Shown: positions 25,718-33,415 of the stretch, piece by piece
Layout: every line of letters begins with the position of its first letter
How positions within the stretch are numbered: the first letter of the stretch is position 1
Assembly: GCA_039989855.1 (NCBI GenBank)
Contig: JBDXGZ010000018.1
Coordinates: forward strand, 62,001 to 126,000
Source: CALFVT01 sp039989855
Lineage (GTDB): Bacteria; Pseudomonadota; Alphaproteobacteria; Caulobacterales; Maricaulaceae
DNA length: 64,000 nucleotides
Direction: 5' to 3'
Notes under the pieces: generated by a model
What the model was told of the DNA's origin: nothing
Database searches by the model: none
Seen by the model: only the letters and a program-made list of their open reading frames with translations
Translations under genes and position numbers: made by a program

Positions 25718-26977
25718 TTAATAAGCCTTCGTGTTCACCCCGTCTGTGCCTTCGGAAATTTCTTCGCCGAGGGCCTCGGCAATGGTGAAGACGTCTTTAT
25801 CACCGCGGCCGCACATATTCATGATGATGAGCCCGTCTTTGCCCAGTTCTTTGGCGAGGTCTAGCGTGCGCGGGAGGGCGTGGCTTGGCTCTAGCGCAGG
25901 GAGGATGCCTTCGAGTTTGGCGCAAAGTTGGAAATGCTCGAGCGCTTCGGTGTCTGTCGCGGAGACATATTCCGCGCGGCCCATATCATGCAGATACGCA
26001 TGTTCAGGGCCAATGCCGGGATAGTCTAGCCCTGCGCTAATCGAATGGGCGTCGGCGATTTGGCCGTGCTCATCTTGCAGCAAATAAGTTCGGTTCCCAT
26101 GCAGCACGCCCGGTGTGCCGCCTGTCAGTGACGCCGCATGCAATCCTGTTTCAACGCCGCGTCCTGCAGCTTCGACGCCGATCAAGCGCACAGATGTATC
26201 GGGGACAAATTCATGGAACAGACCCATGGCGTTAGAGCCGCCGCCAATACAGGCGACCACCGCGTCGGGCAAGCGGCCTTCGCGGTCTAGGATTTGCGCC
26301 TTGGCTTCACGGCCAATGATCGCTTGAAAGTCGCGCACCATCGCAGGGTAAGGATGCGGCCCAGCGACCGTACCGATACAGTAAAAGGTCTCAGATACAT
26401 TTGTTACCCAATCACGCAGCGCTTCGTTCATAGCATCTTTCAGGGTCGCCGTGCCGCTATGGACGGCGCGGACTTCGGCCCCAAGTAAGCGCATGCGAAA
26501 CACATTGGGTTTTTGGCGGACAATATCCGTCGCGCCCATATAGACGATGCACTCCATACCAAGACGCGCGGCGACTGTCGCCGTCGCGACCCCGTGCTGC
26601 CCTGCGCCCGTTTCGGCAATGATACGTTTCTTGCCCATACGCTTGGCGAGCAAAAGCTGGCCCATGCAATTATTGATCTTGTGCGCGCCCGTATGGTTCA
26701 GCTCGTCGCGCTTGAAATAAATCTTGGCGCTCTCGCCGTGGGTCTTTGCCACATGTTCCGTCAGGCGCTCGGCAAAATAAAGTGGACTTGGGCGGCCGAC
26801 ATAATGGTTGAAAAACTCGTCGAGCTCTTCGAAAAATTTAGGGTCGGCCTTCGCCTCTTCATAGGCTTTCTCAAGCTCGAGGATCGGCGGCATCAAGGTC
26901 TCGGCTACGTAACGCCCGCCAAAATCACCGAAACGGCCATTTCCATCAGGAACCGTTTGATTATCCATTTTACCCAT
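25718..26977 (-). CDS. trpB: Tryptophan synthase beta chain
   Basis: The 419-residue PLP enzyme condenses indole with serine. The Schiff-base lysine is in ELNHTGAHKINN, the PLP phosphate loop is GGGSNAMG, and the N terminus has GRFGDFGGRYVAETLMP as in other TrpB1 proteins. Start is M1 or the M at residue 4 (MDNQTVP); the difference is nine bases. It follows trpF by about 130 bases on the same strand. Its usual downstream partner trpA is displaced about 1.7 kb away. Confidence 0.96.
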   Translation of the reverse strand: MGKMDNQTVPDGNGRFGDFGGRYVAETLMPPILELEKAYEEAKADPKFFEELDEFFNHYVGRPSPLYFAERLTEHVAKTHGESAKIYFKRDELNHTGAHKINNCMGQLLLAKRMGKKRIIAETGAGQHGVATATVAARLGMECIVYMGATDIVRQKPNVFRMRLLGAEVRAVHSGTATLKDAMNEALRDWVTNVSETFYCIGTVAGPHPYPAMVRDFQAIIGREAKAQILDREGRLPDAVVACIGGGSNAMGLFHEFVPDTSVRLIGVEAAGRGVETGLHAASLTGGTPGVLHGNRTYLLQDEHGQIADAHSISAGLDYPGIGPEHAYLHDMGRAEYVSATDTEALEHFQLCAKLEGILPALEPSHALPRTLDLAKELGKDGLIIMNMCGRGDKDVFTIAEALGEEISEGTDGVNTKAY

Positions 26978-27103
26978 AATGCACTCTTATTCTTCGGTAG
27001 AAAAACTAAGCTCGCCCTTTACGTTATTGAGCGAAAAGGTGCAATGAAAGATAGAGATGTTGTTGAGTGGAAATTCTAAAACCTTAAAGGGCTGACACAT
27101 AGC

Positions 27104-27736
27104 TTATAGAGCGTCGAAGAAAGCTTTGATCTTCGCAGGATCTTTAACACCTGCGGACAGTTCCACGCCCGAGCTGATGTCAAGAATGGACGCGCCTGTT
27201 CGCTTTGCGGACAGAGCGGCGTTATCTGGATTAAGCCCGCCTGCGAGCATAAAGCCTTTCGGTGTTGGTGCGCGCTTTATAATGTCCCAATCAATCGTCA
27301 CCCCGTGCCCGCCGCGCACTTTAGACCCCTTTGGCGGTTTTGCGTCATACAAAATGAGATCCGCAACCCCGCTATAGCTTTCGGCGCGAACCATATCACC
27401 GTCAGCAGATACCGCGATGGCCTTAATGGTTTTGACATTATGGACACGGCCAATCTCGGCCACACGTTCAGGGTTTTCATCCCCGTGGCACTGAATATAG
27501 TCAGGGGCCATCTCTGCCATAATAGAGCGCAACAGATCGTCACTCGCATTTACCGTAACGGCGACACGCGGGGTAATGCCTGCTGCAGGGCGGGTAAGCC
27601 GCGCCGCTTCGCTAACGCTCAACCGACGCGGGCTAGCCGCTTCGACGATGAAGCCAAGATAGCTTGCACCTGCGGCAATAGACGCTTCAATGTCCTCTGG
27701 TCGCATCAAACCGCATATTTTTACAGAAATCGTCAT
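27104..27736 (-). CDS. trpF: Phosphoribosylanthranilate isomerase
   Basis: The 210-residue TIM-barrel enzyme of tryptophan synthesis converts phosphoribosylanthranilate to its carboxyphenylamino deoxyribulose form. VKICGLMRPEDIEAS holds the catalytic Cys, YIQCHGDENPE and FMLAGGLNPDN are the phosphate-binding and Asp/Gly motifs, and ILDISSGVE ends the barrel. The ATG at 27736, after a GAGG sequence, is chosen; the longer opening at 27868 begins with an unrelated hydrophobic stretch. It starts the trpF-trpB unit, divergent from an XRE regulator gene. Confidence 0.94.
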   Translation of the reverse strand: MTISVKICGLMRPEDIEASIAAGASYLGFIVEAASPRRLSVSEAARLTRPAAGITPRVAVTVNASDDLLRSIMAEMAPDYIQCHGDENPERVAEIGRVHNVKTIKAIAVSADGDMVRAESYSGVADLILYDAKPPKGSKVRGGHGVTIDWDIIKRAPTPKGFMLAGGLNPDNAALSAKRTGASILDISSGVELSAGVKDPAKIKAFFDAL

Positions 27737-27873
27737 GGCCTCGCCCGTAGCTGAGCTTCGGTTAAATATCAACTGTGATAGGGTGAATAAGACTTCTAGT
27801 AGACAAAACGCACAGATTTGTGCTATAATGGGACGAAATACGGGGCAAATACTCAATAAATTACGCAATTTCG

Positions 27874-27914
27874 CTCAAGGCGAGGTGAAATGCTATGAAA
27901 TAAGCTCGCCTGAG
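27874..27914. promoter_or_regulatory. Long hairpin between trpF and the XRE gene
   Basis: CTCAAGGCGAG (27874-27884) and CTCGCCTGAG (27905-27914) pair along ten bases with one bulge around a 20-base loop. No T-run follows, so it is not a classical terminator. It could sit in the 5' leader of the XRE gene at 28013 or be an operator. Direction is not clear. Confidence 0.3.
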
Positions 27915-28012
27915 GCGTGATCACCTATGAATCCATATGGCACGAAATTTGCTCTCCTCTAACACGAGAACATATGGGCAAACGGCCCCCAAAAGAAAGA
28001 TTAGGACAAGAT

Positions 28013-28417
28013 ATGACAAATGAAGTTGATCATCATGTAGGCCACCGCTTACGCCGTAGACGTCGTCTTATGGGATTCACCCAACAATCACTCGCTGAAT
28101 CGGTTGGTGTTCGTTTTCAACAAATCCAAAAATATGAATGTGGGGCGAACCGCATCAGTGCAGCCAGATTATTTGAGTTAGCCGAAGCTCTCAATGTTCC
28201 CGTGCAATATTTCTATGACGGACTGTCAGAGCGCGATCATGTGGACGCCGAAGAACTGCCTGAGTTTATGGCTCCTGACATTATGTCAAAGAAGGAAACA
28301 ATGGATTTGGTGCGGGCTTATTATTCGATAGGCGAGGGCCCTCGGAAACATTTGCTCGATCTTGCGAAATCATTAGAGTTGCGGGAAAAGCCAAGACTCG
28401 GTCTGGTTACGTCATAA
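28013..28417 (+). CDS. XRE-family regulator, alphaproteobacterial SinR-like type
   Basis: The 134-residue protein starts MTNEVDHHVGHRLRRRRRLM; the ATG at 28013 has AGGA nearby, whereas the upstream frame (27917) has no family-like sequence. HTH residues: GFTQQSLAESVGVRFQQIQKYE, with the recognition helix QQIQKYECGANRIS shared by many small alphaproteobacterial XRE proteins. The C-terminal part (ALNVPVQYFYDGL ... MDLVRAYYSIGEGPRKHLLDLAKSL) is the conserved tail of the same group. These proteins are commonly cell-cycle or stationary-phase linked; the target here is unknown. It is followed 56 bases later by hisN. Confidence 0.85.
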   Translation: MTNEVDHHVGHRLRRRRRLMGFTQQSLAESVGVRFQQIQKYECGANRISAARLFELAEALNVPVQYFYDGLSERDHVDAEELPEFMAPDIMSKKETMDLVRAYYSIGEGPRKHLLDLAKSLELREKPRLGLVTS

Positions 28418-28473
28418 AAAATAGTTCATGCCGAGAGTAGCCGTCTAGTTATCGCTCGTGTAAGGCATACGCT

Positions 28474-29322
28474 ATGACCGAGTATAATTCTGCAACTTCA
28501 GAGCTAACCAAACGACTTCAGCTTTTTCCCCGCCTGCGCACCGCCGCACGGGGGATAAGCCTACCTTTGTTTACAAGCCCGCAAGGCATAAGAAACAATA
28601 CAGAAAACAAATCAACTCAAGATTATGATCCTGTCACCTCCGCCGATATTGAAGCCGAGTTAAAACTTCGCGAGATCATCCAAGACGTTTTTCCTGATGA
28701 CCATATTACGGGGGAAGAGCATCAAGACATTATTGGATCAAATAACTTCACATGGACTCTTGACCCTATTGACGGCACACGCGCCTTTGTTGCAGGTGTT
28801 CCTGTCTGGAGCACCCTCATCGCCCTCTCTGAAAATGACCACCCCTCCCTTGGTATGATCGACTTACCTGCCTTGGACCGAACCTATATGGGCGCGCCAA
28901 ATGAGCGGGGAGAAAAAATAGCATGGGTTGAAGAAGCAGAACATAAGCGCCCGTTAAAGTCCGCCCCCTGCTCGGCGCTAAAACACGCCATAATTGGCTG
29001 CACCGAACCTCTCGCCATGTTTAACGCTGGAGAATTAGCTGCCTATAATATTATTCGACACGGGACAAAGTTTTCAAGGCTTGGGCTTGATGCCTTAGGG
29101 TATGGGTTACTATCTGAGGGCCGGATGAACATCATCATAGAGTCGAGCTTAAAACCCTGCGACGTAAGAGCCCTCATACCTGTTATCGAAGGGGCTGGCG
29201 GATATATCACGAATTGGCACGGTGGTTCCTGCGTGAACGGAGGCCAAGTTGTTGCCGTATCCGACAAAGCCTTATTAGAAGAGCTATATATTTATCTCGG
29301 GCGAGCCATGAGTCCATCATAA
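28474..29322 (+). CDS. hisN: Inositol-monophosphatase family, histidinol-phosphatase type (HisN)
   Basis: The 282-residue enzyme has the Mg-binding motifs of the superfamily: DYDPVTSADIEAE, ITGEEH (Glu), LDPIDGTRAFVAGVPVW (DxxDGT) and SLKPCDVRALIPVIEGAGG (the later Asp with GAGG). The GTRAFVAG variant and the YxxP.LxxTY..A..G pattern resemble alphaproteobacterial HisN histidinol-phosphatases more than SuhB. It may also accept inositol monophosphate, which would interest the lipid operon at 3-13 kb. It is transcribed with the upstream XRE gene or alone. Confidence 0.85.
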   Translation: MTEYNSATSELTKRLQLFPRLRTAARGISLPLFTSPQGIRNNTENKSTQDYDPVTSADIEAELKLREIIQDVFPDDHITGEEHQDIIGSNNFTWTLDPIDGTRAFVAGVPVWSTLIALSENDHPSLGMIDLPALDRTYMGAPNERGEKIAWVEEAEHKRPLKSAPCSALKHAIIGCTEPLAMFNAGELAAYNIIRHGTKFSRLGLDALGYGLLSEGRMNIIIESSLKPCDVRALIPVIEGAGGYITNWHGGSCVNGGQVVAVSDKALLEELYIYLGRAMSPS

Positions 29323-29351
29323 CATAAGGATGAGAACTCACACGCCTTTTA

Positions 29352-30320
29352 CTAAAATGCGTTCTTATCCAAAAATATGTCAACAGATTCAAAAAACTGA
29401 TCGCGAAACTCATCGGCTTCAAGAAAAAGTTCATGACGCGCACCAGGAATAATTTTTAAGGTTGCCCCAGATTTTTTTGCAAACTGAACATGTGCCGCAG
29501 GGTCTACAATCGGGTCCGCGCCAGCAGATAAAAGCAATGTCGGGGTCTTAACTTGCGCCGCATTTCGGTTAACAAACCGCATGGCTGTTAAGGCTCCTCT
29601 GAGCCAGCCTATGGTCGGCACAGAAACTCGAAGCGCGGGAATATGGGTGAAATAAGACGCCCACCTTGTAAACCGTACAATATCCGAGGTTAGTTTATTT
29701 CGCTTAAACTTAACAGGAAGCCCATTTGTCTTCTTCATCAATGGCACATTTTTTGTTGACTGACCCATCGCGGCCAAACCTTTAATAAACCATTGCAAGG
29801 GGGCGGTGTGAAGATCATATAAGCAGAGCATGGGGGCTGAACAAATAAGGGCGGCAGGATTTAATGTTCCACTAATGACGGATTGAAAAGCAACGCATCC
29901 CCCCATTGAATGAGCCACAATGATTTGAGGCTTAGGAAGATGAGAGCCAAGCTCGTCGACAATAAACCCTAAATCATCCGCATAATCTTGAAATTGCTTA
30001 ACGTAAGATTTCAATGGATCATCAAGTAGACGGCTCGATAAGCCTTGACCTCTATGATCAATTACAAGCACTGCAAATCGACGGTTTAAAAAATCGTCGA
30101 CCATTTCGAAATATTTTTCAATAAATTCTGTACGTCCCGGCACGATAATAATCGTACCGCGCGCGGCAAAATCAGGGTTTTTCGCCAGAACCACTCTTAA
30201 ATTAATATCTTCATGGGGGATATAAAAAGCATGAAGATAGGGCGCAAGGTCAACCGGAACAGGCGCGCCGGGAGGGGCCATTATATCGGCCGAAGCATAT
30301 GCAGATAAGGGCTTAACCAT
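29352..30320 (-). CDS. Alpha/beta hydrolase, lysophospholipase-like
   Basis: The 322-residue protein is a serine hydrolase of the monoacylglycerol-lipase/PldB type: oxyanion turn IIIVPGRTEFIEKYFEM, VIDHRGQGLSSRLL, nucleophile elbow IVAHSMGGCVAF, acid ADPIVDP and base GARHELFLEAD. It probably cleaves lysophospholipids or monoacylglycerols. No signal peptide is clear; the N terminus is short and hydrophobic only around PVPVDLAPYLHAFYIP. It lies downstream of the SCP2 gene on the same strand, with a terminator between, so it is an independent unit. Confidence 0.88.
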   Translation of the reverse strand: MVKPLSAYASADIMAPPGAPVPVDLAPYLHAFYIPHEDINLRVVLAKNPDFAARGTIIIVPGRTEFIEKYFEMVDDFLNRRFAVLVIDHRGQGLSSRLLDDPLKSYVKQFQDYADDLGFIVDELGSHLPKPQIIVAHSMGGCVAFQSVISGTLNPAALICSAPMLCLYDLHTAPLQWFIKGLAAMGQSTKNVPLMKKTNGLPVKFKRNKLTSDIVRFTRWASYFTHIPALRVSVPTIGWLRGALTAMRFVNRNAAQVKTPTLLLSAGADPIVDPAAHVQFAKKSGATLKIIPGARHELFLEADEFRDQFFESVDIFLDKNAF

Positions 30321-30340
30321 CAGGCTTTAAAGCAGACAAT

Positions 30341-30363
30341 AAAAAAGGGGGCCATGCCCCCTG
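30341..30363 (-). terminator. Rho-independent terminator after the SCP2 gene
   Basis: On the minus strand AGGGGGC (30362-30356) pairs with GCCCCCT (30352-30346) around a three-base loop and is followed by TTTTTT. It lies 18 bases after the stop of the SCP2 gene. Confidence 0.85.
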
Positions 30364-30380
30364 TTTCACAATCGTTTAAA

Positions 30381-30674
30381 TTACATGGAGCTAAAAAGGC
30401 TCTGTAAGCCCATCGCAACGGACATGTCACCGTCTACTTTAAGCTTGCCAGACATAAAGGCCATCATCGGATCAAGATCACCGCCTGCCATGGCGATGAA
30501 GTCATCTTTTGCAACGCTAATCGTACAATCAGCGTCTTCATCAGAGGCCGTCGCTTCTGTACCAGAGGCAAAAACTTGACCATCATCACCAAAGTTAAAT
30601 TTGACAGATTTGTCAAGACCACCACTAGATCCGAGGGCTTCGTTCATTTTTGCAATAATATCATCAAGGCTCAT
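30381..30674 (-). CDS. SCP2 sterol-binding domain protein
   Basis: The 97-residue protein is a lone SCP2 domain: LDDIIAKMNEALGSSGG, VKFNFGDDGQVFASG, DADCTISVAKDDFIAMAGGDLDPMMAFMSGKLKVDGDMSVAM, the full set of strands that shape a hydrophobic pocket. It binds a lipid or fatty acyl ligand in the cytosol. The ATG at 30674 is chosen over GTG at 30689 because AAAGGAATAATT precedes it. Family members often carry a ubiquinone precursor or acyl-CoA; here no enzyme partner is adjacent. Confidence 0.93.
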   Translation of the reverse strand: MSLDDIIAKMNEALGSSGGLDKSVKFNFGDDGQVFASGTEATASDEDADCTISVAKDDFIAMAGGDLDPMMAFMSGKLKVDGDMSVAMGLQSLFSSM

Positions 30675-30782
30675 AATTATTCCTTTCACTAAAGATTAAG
30701 GTCTTATGCCGCGAGAAAGGCGTTAAGGCCAGAAAAAATTCAGCCTTAACTATCATGCATGACGGCTATATAAAATTCACGT

Positions 30783-31658
30783 CTAGAGCGGCTTGCGGAA
30801 CTTAAGGGTTGCGCGGTCGCTTTCGCCGATATTTTTGAAATACTCTGGATTAAACCCTTCAGGGGCTGGACGTCTCTCATTGCCCGTAAAAGAAGCAGGG
30901 GGTAGCGTCCAGACACCAAAAGGATGGTCTGCTGTGTCTTTCGGGTTCGCATTCACTTCGCTAGAGGCAACAAATTCAAATCCCGCCTCAATCGCCTGAG
31001 CCTTCATAAAGCTCTCTTGCACATAACCTGTTGACCCTTTTGGGTTTTGCTCAGCAGATTCTGGGAGGCGATGTTCAACAACACCTAAAATTCCGCCCGG
31101 CTTAAGCGCTTTATAAAACGCGCCGTACGCTTCAACGCCGTACTCACCACCCATCCAATTATGAACATTTCGGAAAGTCACAACAACGTCAAGCGAGTTG
31201 GGCTCAACAATATCATAATAGTCTTTAGCAAATGCTCCAAATTCCATATCTCCATAAACTGACGCATCAGAGTATGTCTCTTTAAAAGCTGCATTTCGAT
31301 CATCATTTCGATCGCTCAAGCCATCTGGCCTTAAAACAGCCACATAGGTCCCGCCATTTTCCGCAAGGTAAGGTGCAATCGCATTCGTATACCAACCGGG
31401 CCATATTTCAGCGACCTTTTTACCCGGACCAACTTCGAAAAACTCAAGCGTTCCTTTCGGGTTGCGGAATTGATCACGTTTGGCTTGTTTAGCACGACGT
31501 GGGTGTGCAAGCACATCATCAAGAGACACGGTCGCAACCTTAGGAGCTTCAGCCTCTGTGACTGGAGCAGATGTCTCCGATGATGGGGAACAAGCTGTGA
31601 GCCCCGCTACAAGTACTAACGATAAAGCCGTCATCGATATTTTTTTAGTCATAGTCAT
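30783..31658 (-). CDS. Methyltransferase-like lipoprotein (COG4798 type)
   Basis: The 291-residue product has a lipoprotein signal peptide (MTMTKKISMTALSLVLVAGLTAC, lipobox LTAC with the Cys at about 23) and a methyltransferase-like domain: FEVGPGKKVAEIWPGWYTNAIAPYL, VVVTFRNVHNWMGG (motif II-like) and ALKPGGILGVVEHR (post-motif). The ATG at 31658 is chosen because GGGAGTGG precedes it at the right distance. Export is puzzling, since SAM is cytosolic, so the protein may be an inactive binding domain or act on another ligand. Relatives of this layout with signal peptides are known as COG4798. It is a single-gene unit. Confidence 0.8.
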   Translation of the reverse strand: MTMTKKISMTALSLVLVAGLTACSPSSETSAPVTEAEAPKVATVSLDDVLAHPRRAKQAKRDQFRNPKGTLEFFEVGPGKKVAEIWPGWYTNAIAPYLAENGGTYVAVLRPDGLSDRNDDRNAAFKETYSDASVYGDMEFGAFAKDYYDIVEPNSLDVVVTFRNVHNWMGGEYGVEAYGAFYKALKPGGILGVVEHRLPESAEQNPKGSTGYVQESFMKAQAIEAGFEFVASSEVNANPKDTADHPFGVWTLPPASFTGNERRPAPEGFNPEYFKNIGESDRATLKFRKPL

Positions 31659-31769
31659 ATACCACTCCCATTGGTTCATTACAATTTAAGAACTGGATAG
31701 GCACGATTTGTCTCAGGTGCAAGGCTAAAGCCTTTCTGTAATCTGACATTTTCGTCATATATCCACCCC

Positions 31770-31797
31770 CTTGATCCTAAAATAATCATTCCTACTT
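31770..31797 (+). promoter_or_regulatory. Candidate RpoH (sigma-32) promoter of hsp20
   Basis: CTTGATCC at 31770-31777 and CCTACTT at 31791-31797, with 17 bases from CTTG to the -10 element, resembles alphaproteobacterial sigma-32 promoters. It would give a leader of about 110 bases containing the ROSE-like hairpins. The match is imperfect. Confidence 0.45.
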
Positions 31798-31837
31798 GAA
31801 TAGTAGAGACGCCGTAATGGGTCTCATATTTGAAACG

Positions 31838-31911
31838 GGATCGCCCATTTGGGGATCCTCAACATTGACCAACCACACTCTGGTGTGACGCACATTGCTT
31901 TTAAAAGGATG
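31838..31911 (+). promoter_or_regulatory. ROSE-like RNA thermometer in the hsp20 leader
   Basis: Three successive hairpins precede the ATG. The first pairs GGATC+CCC (31838-31842, 31844-31846) with GGG+GATCC (31851-31858). The second pairs CACAC with GTGTG (31874-31878, 31883-31887). The third, TGCTT (31896-31900) with AAGGA (31905-31909), encloses the Shine-Dalgarno, with a G opposite G as in the conserved ROSE motif U(U/C)GCU. Heat would melt it and free the ribosome site. The fold was done by eye. Confidence 0.65.
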
Positions 31912-31915
31912 ACTT

Positions 31916-32398
31916 ATGCGAAACTATGATTTTTCCCCCCTATACCGCTCTTTTGTTGGGCTTGACCGAATGGCCGGCCTCATTGACGCCGCGAGCCAAC
32001 AGGTTGACGCCAACAAATCTTACCCTCCTTATAATGTCGTACAAATTGGCGAAGACGCCTACCGTATTGACCTCGCTGTCGCAGGATTTTCCGAGGACGA
32101 CATCGACATAGAAAGCCACGAGAGCGTTCTGACAGTAACGGGCCACAAAGCCCCGATTGAAAGTGATGATGATATGCAATATCTCCACCGCGGGATTGCT
32201 GAACGTGGGTTTGAGCGTCGATTCCAGCTTGCCGATCATGTTATAATTGAAGGCGCAGACTTGAAAAACGGACTGCTGAGCCTCTCGCTTCGTCGCGAAC
32301 TGCCGGATGCCTTAAAGCCGCGTAAGATAAAGATAGGCGAGAAATCTAAACAAAGTTTAATCAATTCGTCACCAAGCCGTAAAGGTAAGGCTGCGTAA
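31916..32398 (+). CDS. Small heat-shock protein Hsp20 (IbpA-like)
   Basis: The 160-residue chaperone has an alpha-crystallin domain at about residues 38-135: YPPYNVVQIGEDAYRIDLAVAGF, then GFERRFQLADHVIIEGADLKNGLLSLSLRRELP. It holds unfolding proteins during heat shock as a large oligomer. The N terminus MRNYDFSPLYRSFVGLDRM is the family form. It is preceded by a ROSE-like thermometer and a candidate RpoH promoter and followed by a strong terminator, so it is a single-gene unit induced by heat at both levels. Confidence 0.95.
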   Translation: MRNYDFSPLYRSFVGLDRMAGLIDAASQQVDANKSYPPYNVVQIGEDAYRIDLAVAGFSEDDIDIESHESVLTVTGHKAPIESDDDMQYLHRGIAERGFERRFQLADHVIIEGADLKNGLLSLSLRRELPDALKPRKIKIGEKSKQSLINSSPSRKGKAA

Positions 32399-32532
32399 TG
32401 TATATAAGTGCTTCTAGTCCTTCCCCTTAGACTGGTCGCTTATAAAGCGGCGTCGTGCTCCTCCCCCTCCCAGTACCACGACGTCGCAATTTTACTGAGG
32501 GCAACGCCCTTAACTCCATCTCCATGGAAAAT

Positions 32533-32563
32533 AAAAAACCGCCTTCAATTAGGCGGTTTTTTT
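32533..32563. terminator. Bidirectional terminator between hsp20 and eipA
   Basis: AAAAAACCGCCT and AGGCGGTTTTTT form a perfect 12-bp stem with a 6-base loop (TCAATT). It serves both the hsp20 gene and the convergent eipA gene. Confidence 0.9.
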
Positions 32564-32584
32564 AATCAAGATATGTTGCCGCGC

Positions 32585-33229
32585 CTAAAACGGTATCAAA
32601 GAGCGGTTTCTCGTATAGCTCGTATAACCGATATTTGCGCCCAAACGCACGCCAACACCGGCACGAACCGGCGCCAGGGTTACGCCGTTCGCTCTCTGGT
32701 AATTTACAGCCATGCCCGCAACAAGGTAAGCGCTTCCCTCAGCCCCTGGAAAGCGTTGAAAGATATATTCAGCGTCCTTAAGATTATAGACTAAAGTGAA
32801 AACCTTCGAGGCTTCCGCCCCAACATCAAAGCCAATTGTTGGCCCTTGCCAGTAAATGTTTTTTGTATCGCCATTTTTCATCCAAAGCGTGCCCTTACCG
32901 TAACGTGCACCAATGGTGAGGGCCCCGCCCCCTTCTTCACCCGTAATATAACCAACAGGGCGGCCTTGTTCTCTAAATAATCTTTCAATCGCGCTCGCCG
33001 CCGATTCTGATGTCACGCCGAGGTGCGTTGAAATAGCTGATGCTAATTCATTCTCATTAAACGTTTCCGCTTGACCAATATTATTTGCATCTGCCGTTGA
33101 GGCATTATTATTCACATTTTGATTGCTCGGAGAGCTGGCGCAACCACTCAAAAGCGCAACGCCAGAAACTATCAGAGATAAACATTTAAGTTTGCGTCCA
33201 ATCATTGTCATCATTTTGTCCTGTTTCAT
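32585..33229 (-). CDS. eipA: EipA family (DUF1134) lipoprotein
   Basis: The 214-residue protein has a lipoprotein-type signal (KLKCLSLIVSGVALLSGCASS, lipobox LSGC near residue 30) and a DUF1134 domain: AIERLFREQGRPVGYITGEEGGGALTIGARYG, NIYWQGPTIGFDVGAEASKVF and LKDAEYIFQRFPGAEGSAYLV. EipA of Brucella and relatives is a periplasmic beta-barrel-like protein needed for envelope integrity, with genetic links to O-antigen lipids. It resembles SYLF domains in the FDVG segment. The start could also be one of the Met codons a few residues on. Confidence 0.88.
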   Translation of the reverse strand: MKQDKMMTMIGRKLKCLSLIVSGVALLSGCASSPSNQNVNNNASTADANNIGQAETFNENELASAISTHLGVTSESAASAIERLFREQGRPVGYITGEEGGGALTIGARYGKGTLWMKNGDTKNIYWQGPTIGFDVGAEASKVFTLVYNLKDAEYIFQRFPGAEGSAYLVAGMAVNYQRANGVTLAPVRAGVGVRLGANIGYTSYTRNRSLIPF

Positions 33230-33332
33230 CTCTATTTACCTCGGCCGATCTCACATTGAACTGACGGATTATGGTTAATAAAATTAAAAGATTTCAAAAA
33301 TTACACATTACAAATTCATTAGAAATAAAAAT

Positions 33333-33363
33333 AAGGGCACGCCACTTAAGGCATGCCCTTTAA
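33333..33363 (-). terminator. Terminator of the TonB receptor gene
   Basis: AAGGGCA-C-GCC and GGC-A-TGCCCTT pair around ACTTAA. It lies about 55 bases after the receptor stop; on the minus strand T/A-rich sequence follows, so it should end that transcript. Confidence 0.65.
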
Positions 33364-33415
33364 ATTTCATTCGCTCGGAAAAGATAAACCGAAGCGAAAA
33401 ATAGAGACGGTTCGC

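Noticed and set aside
27737..27868. N-terminal extension of trpF
   Set aside because: The hydrophobic stretch is unrelated to TrpF; ATG at 27736 has a ribosome binding site.
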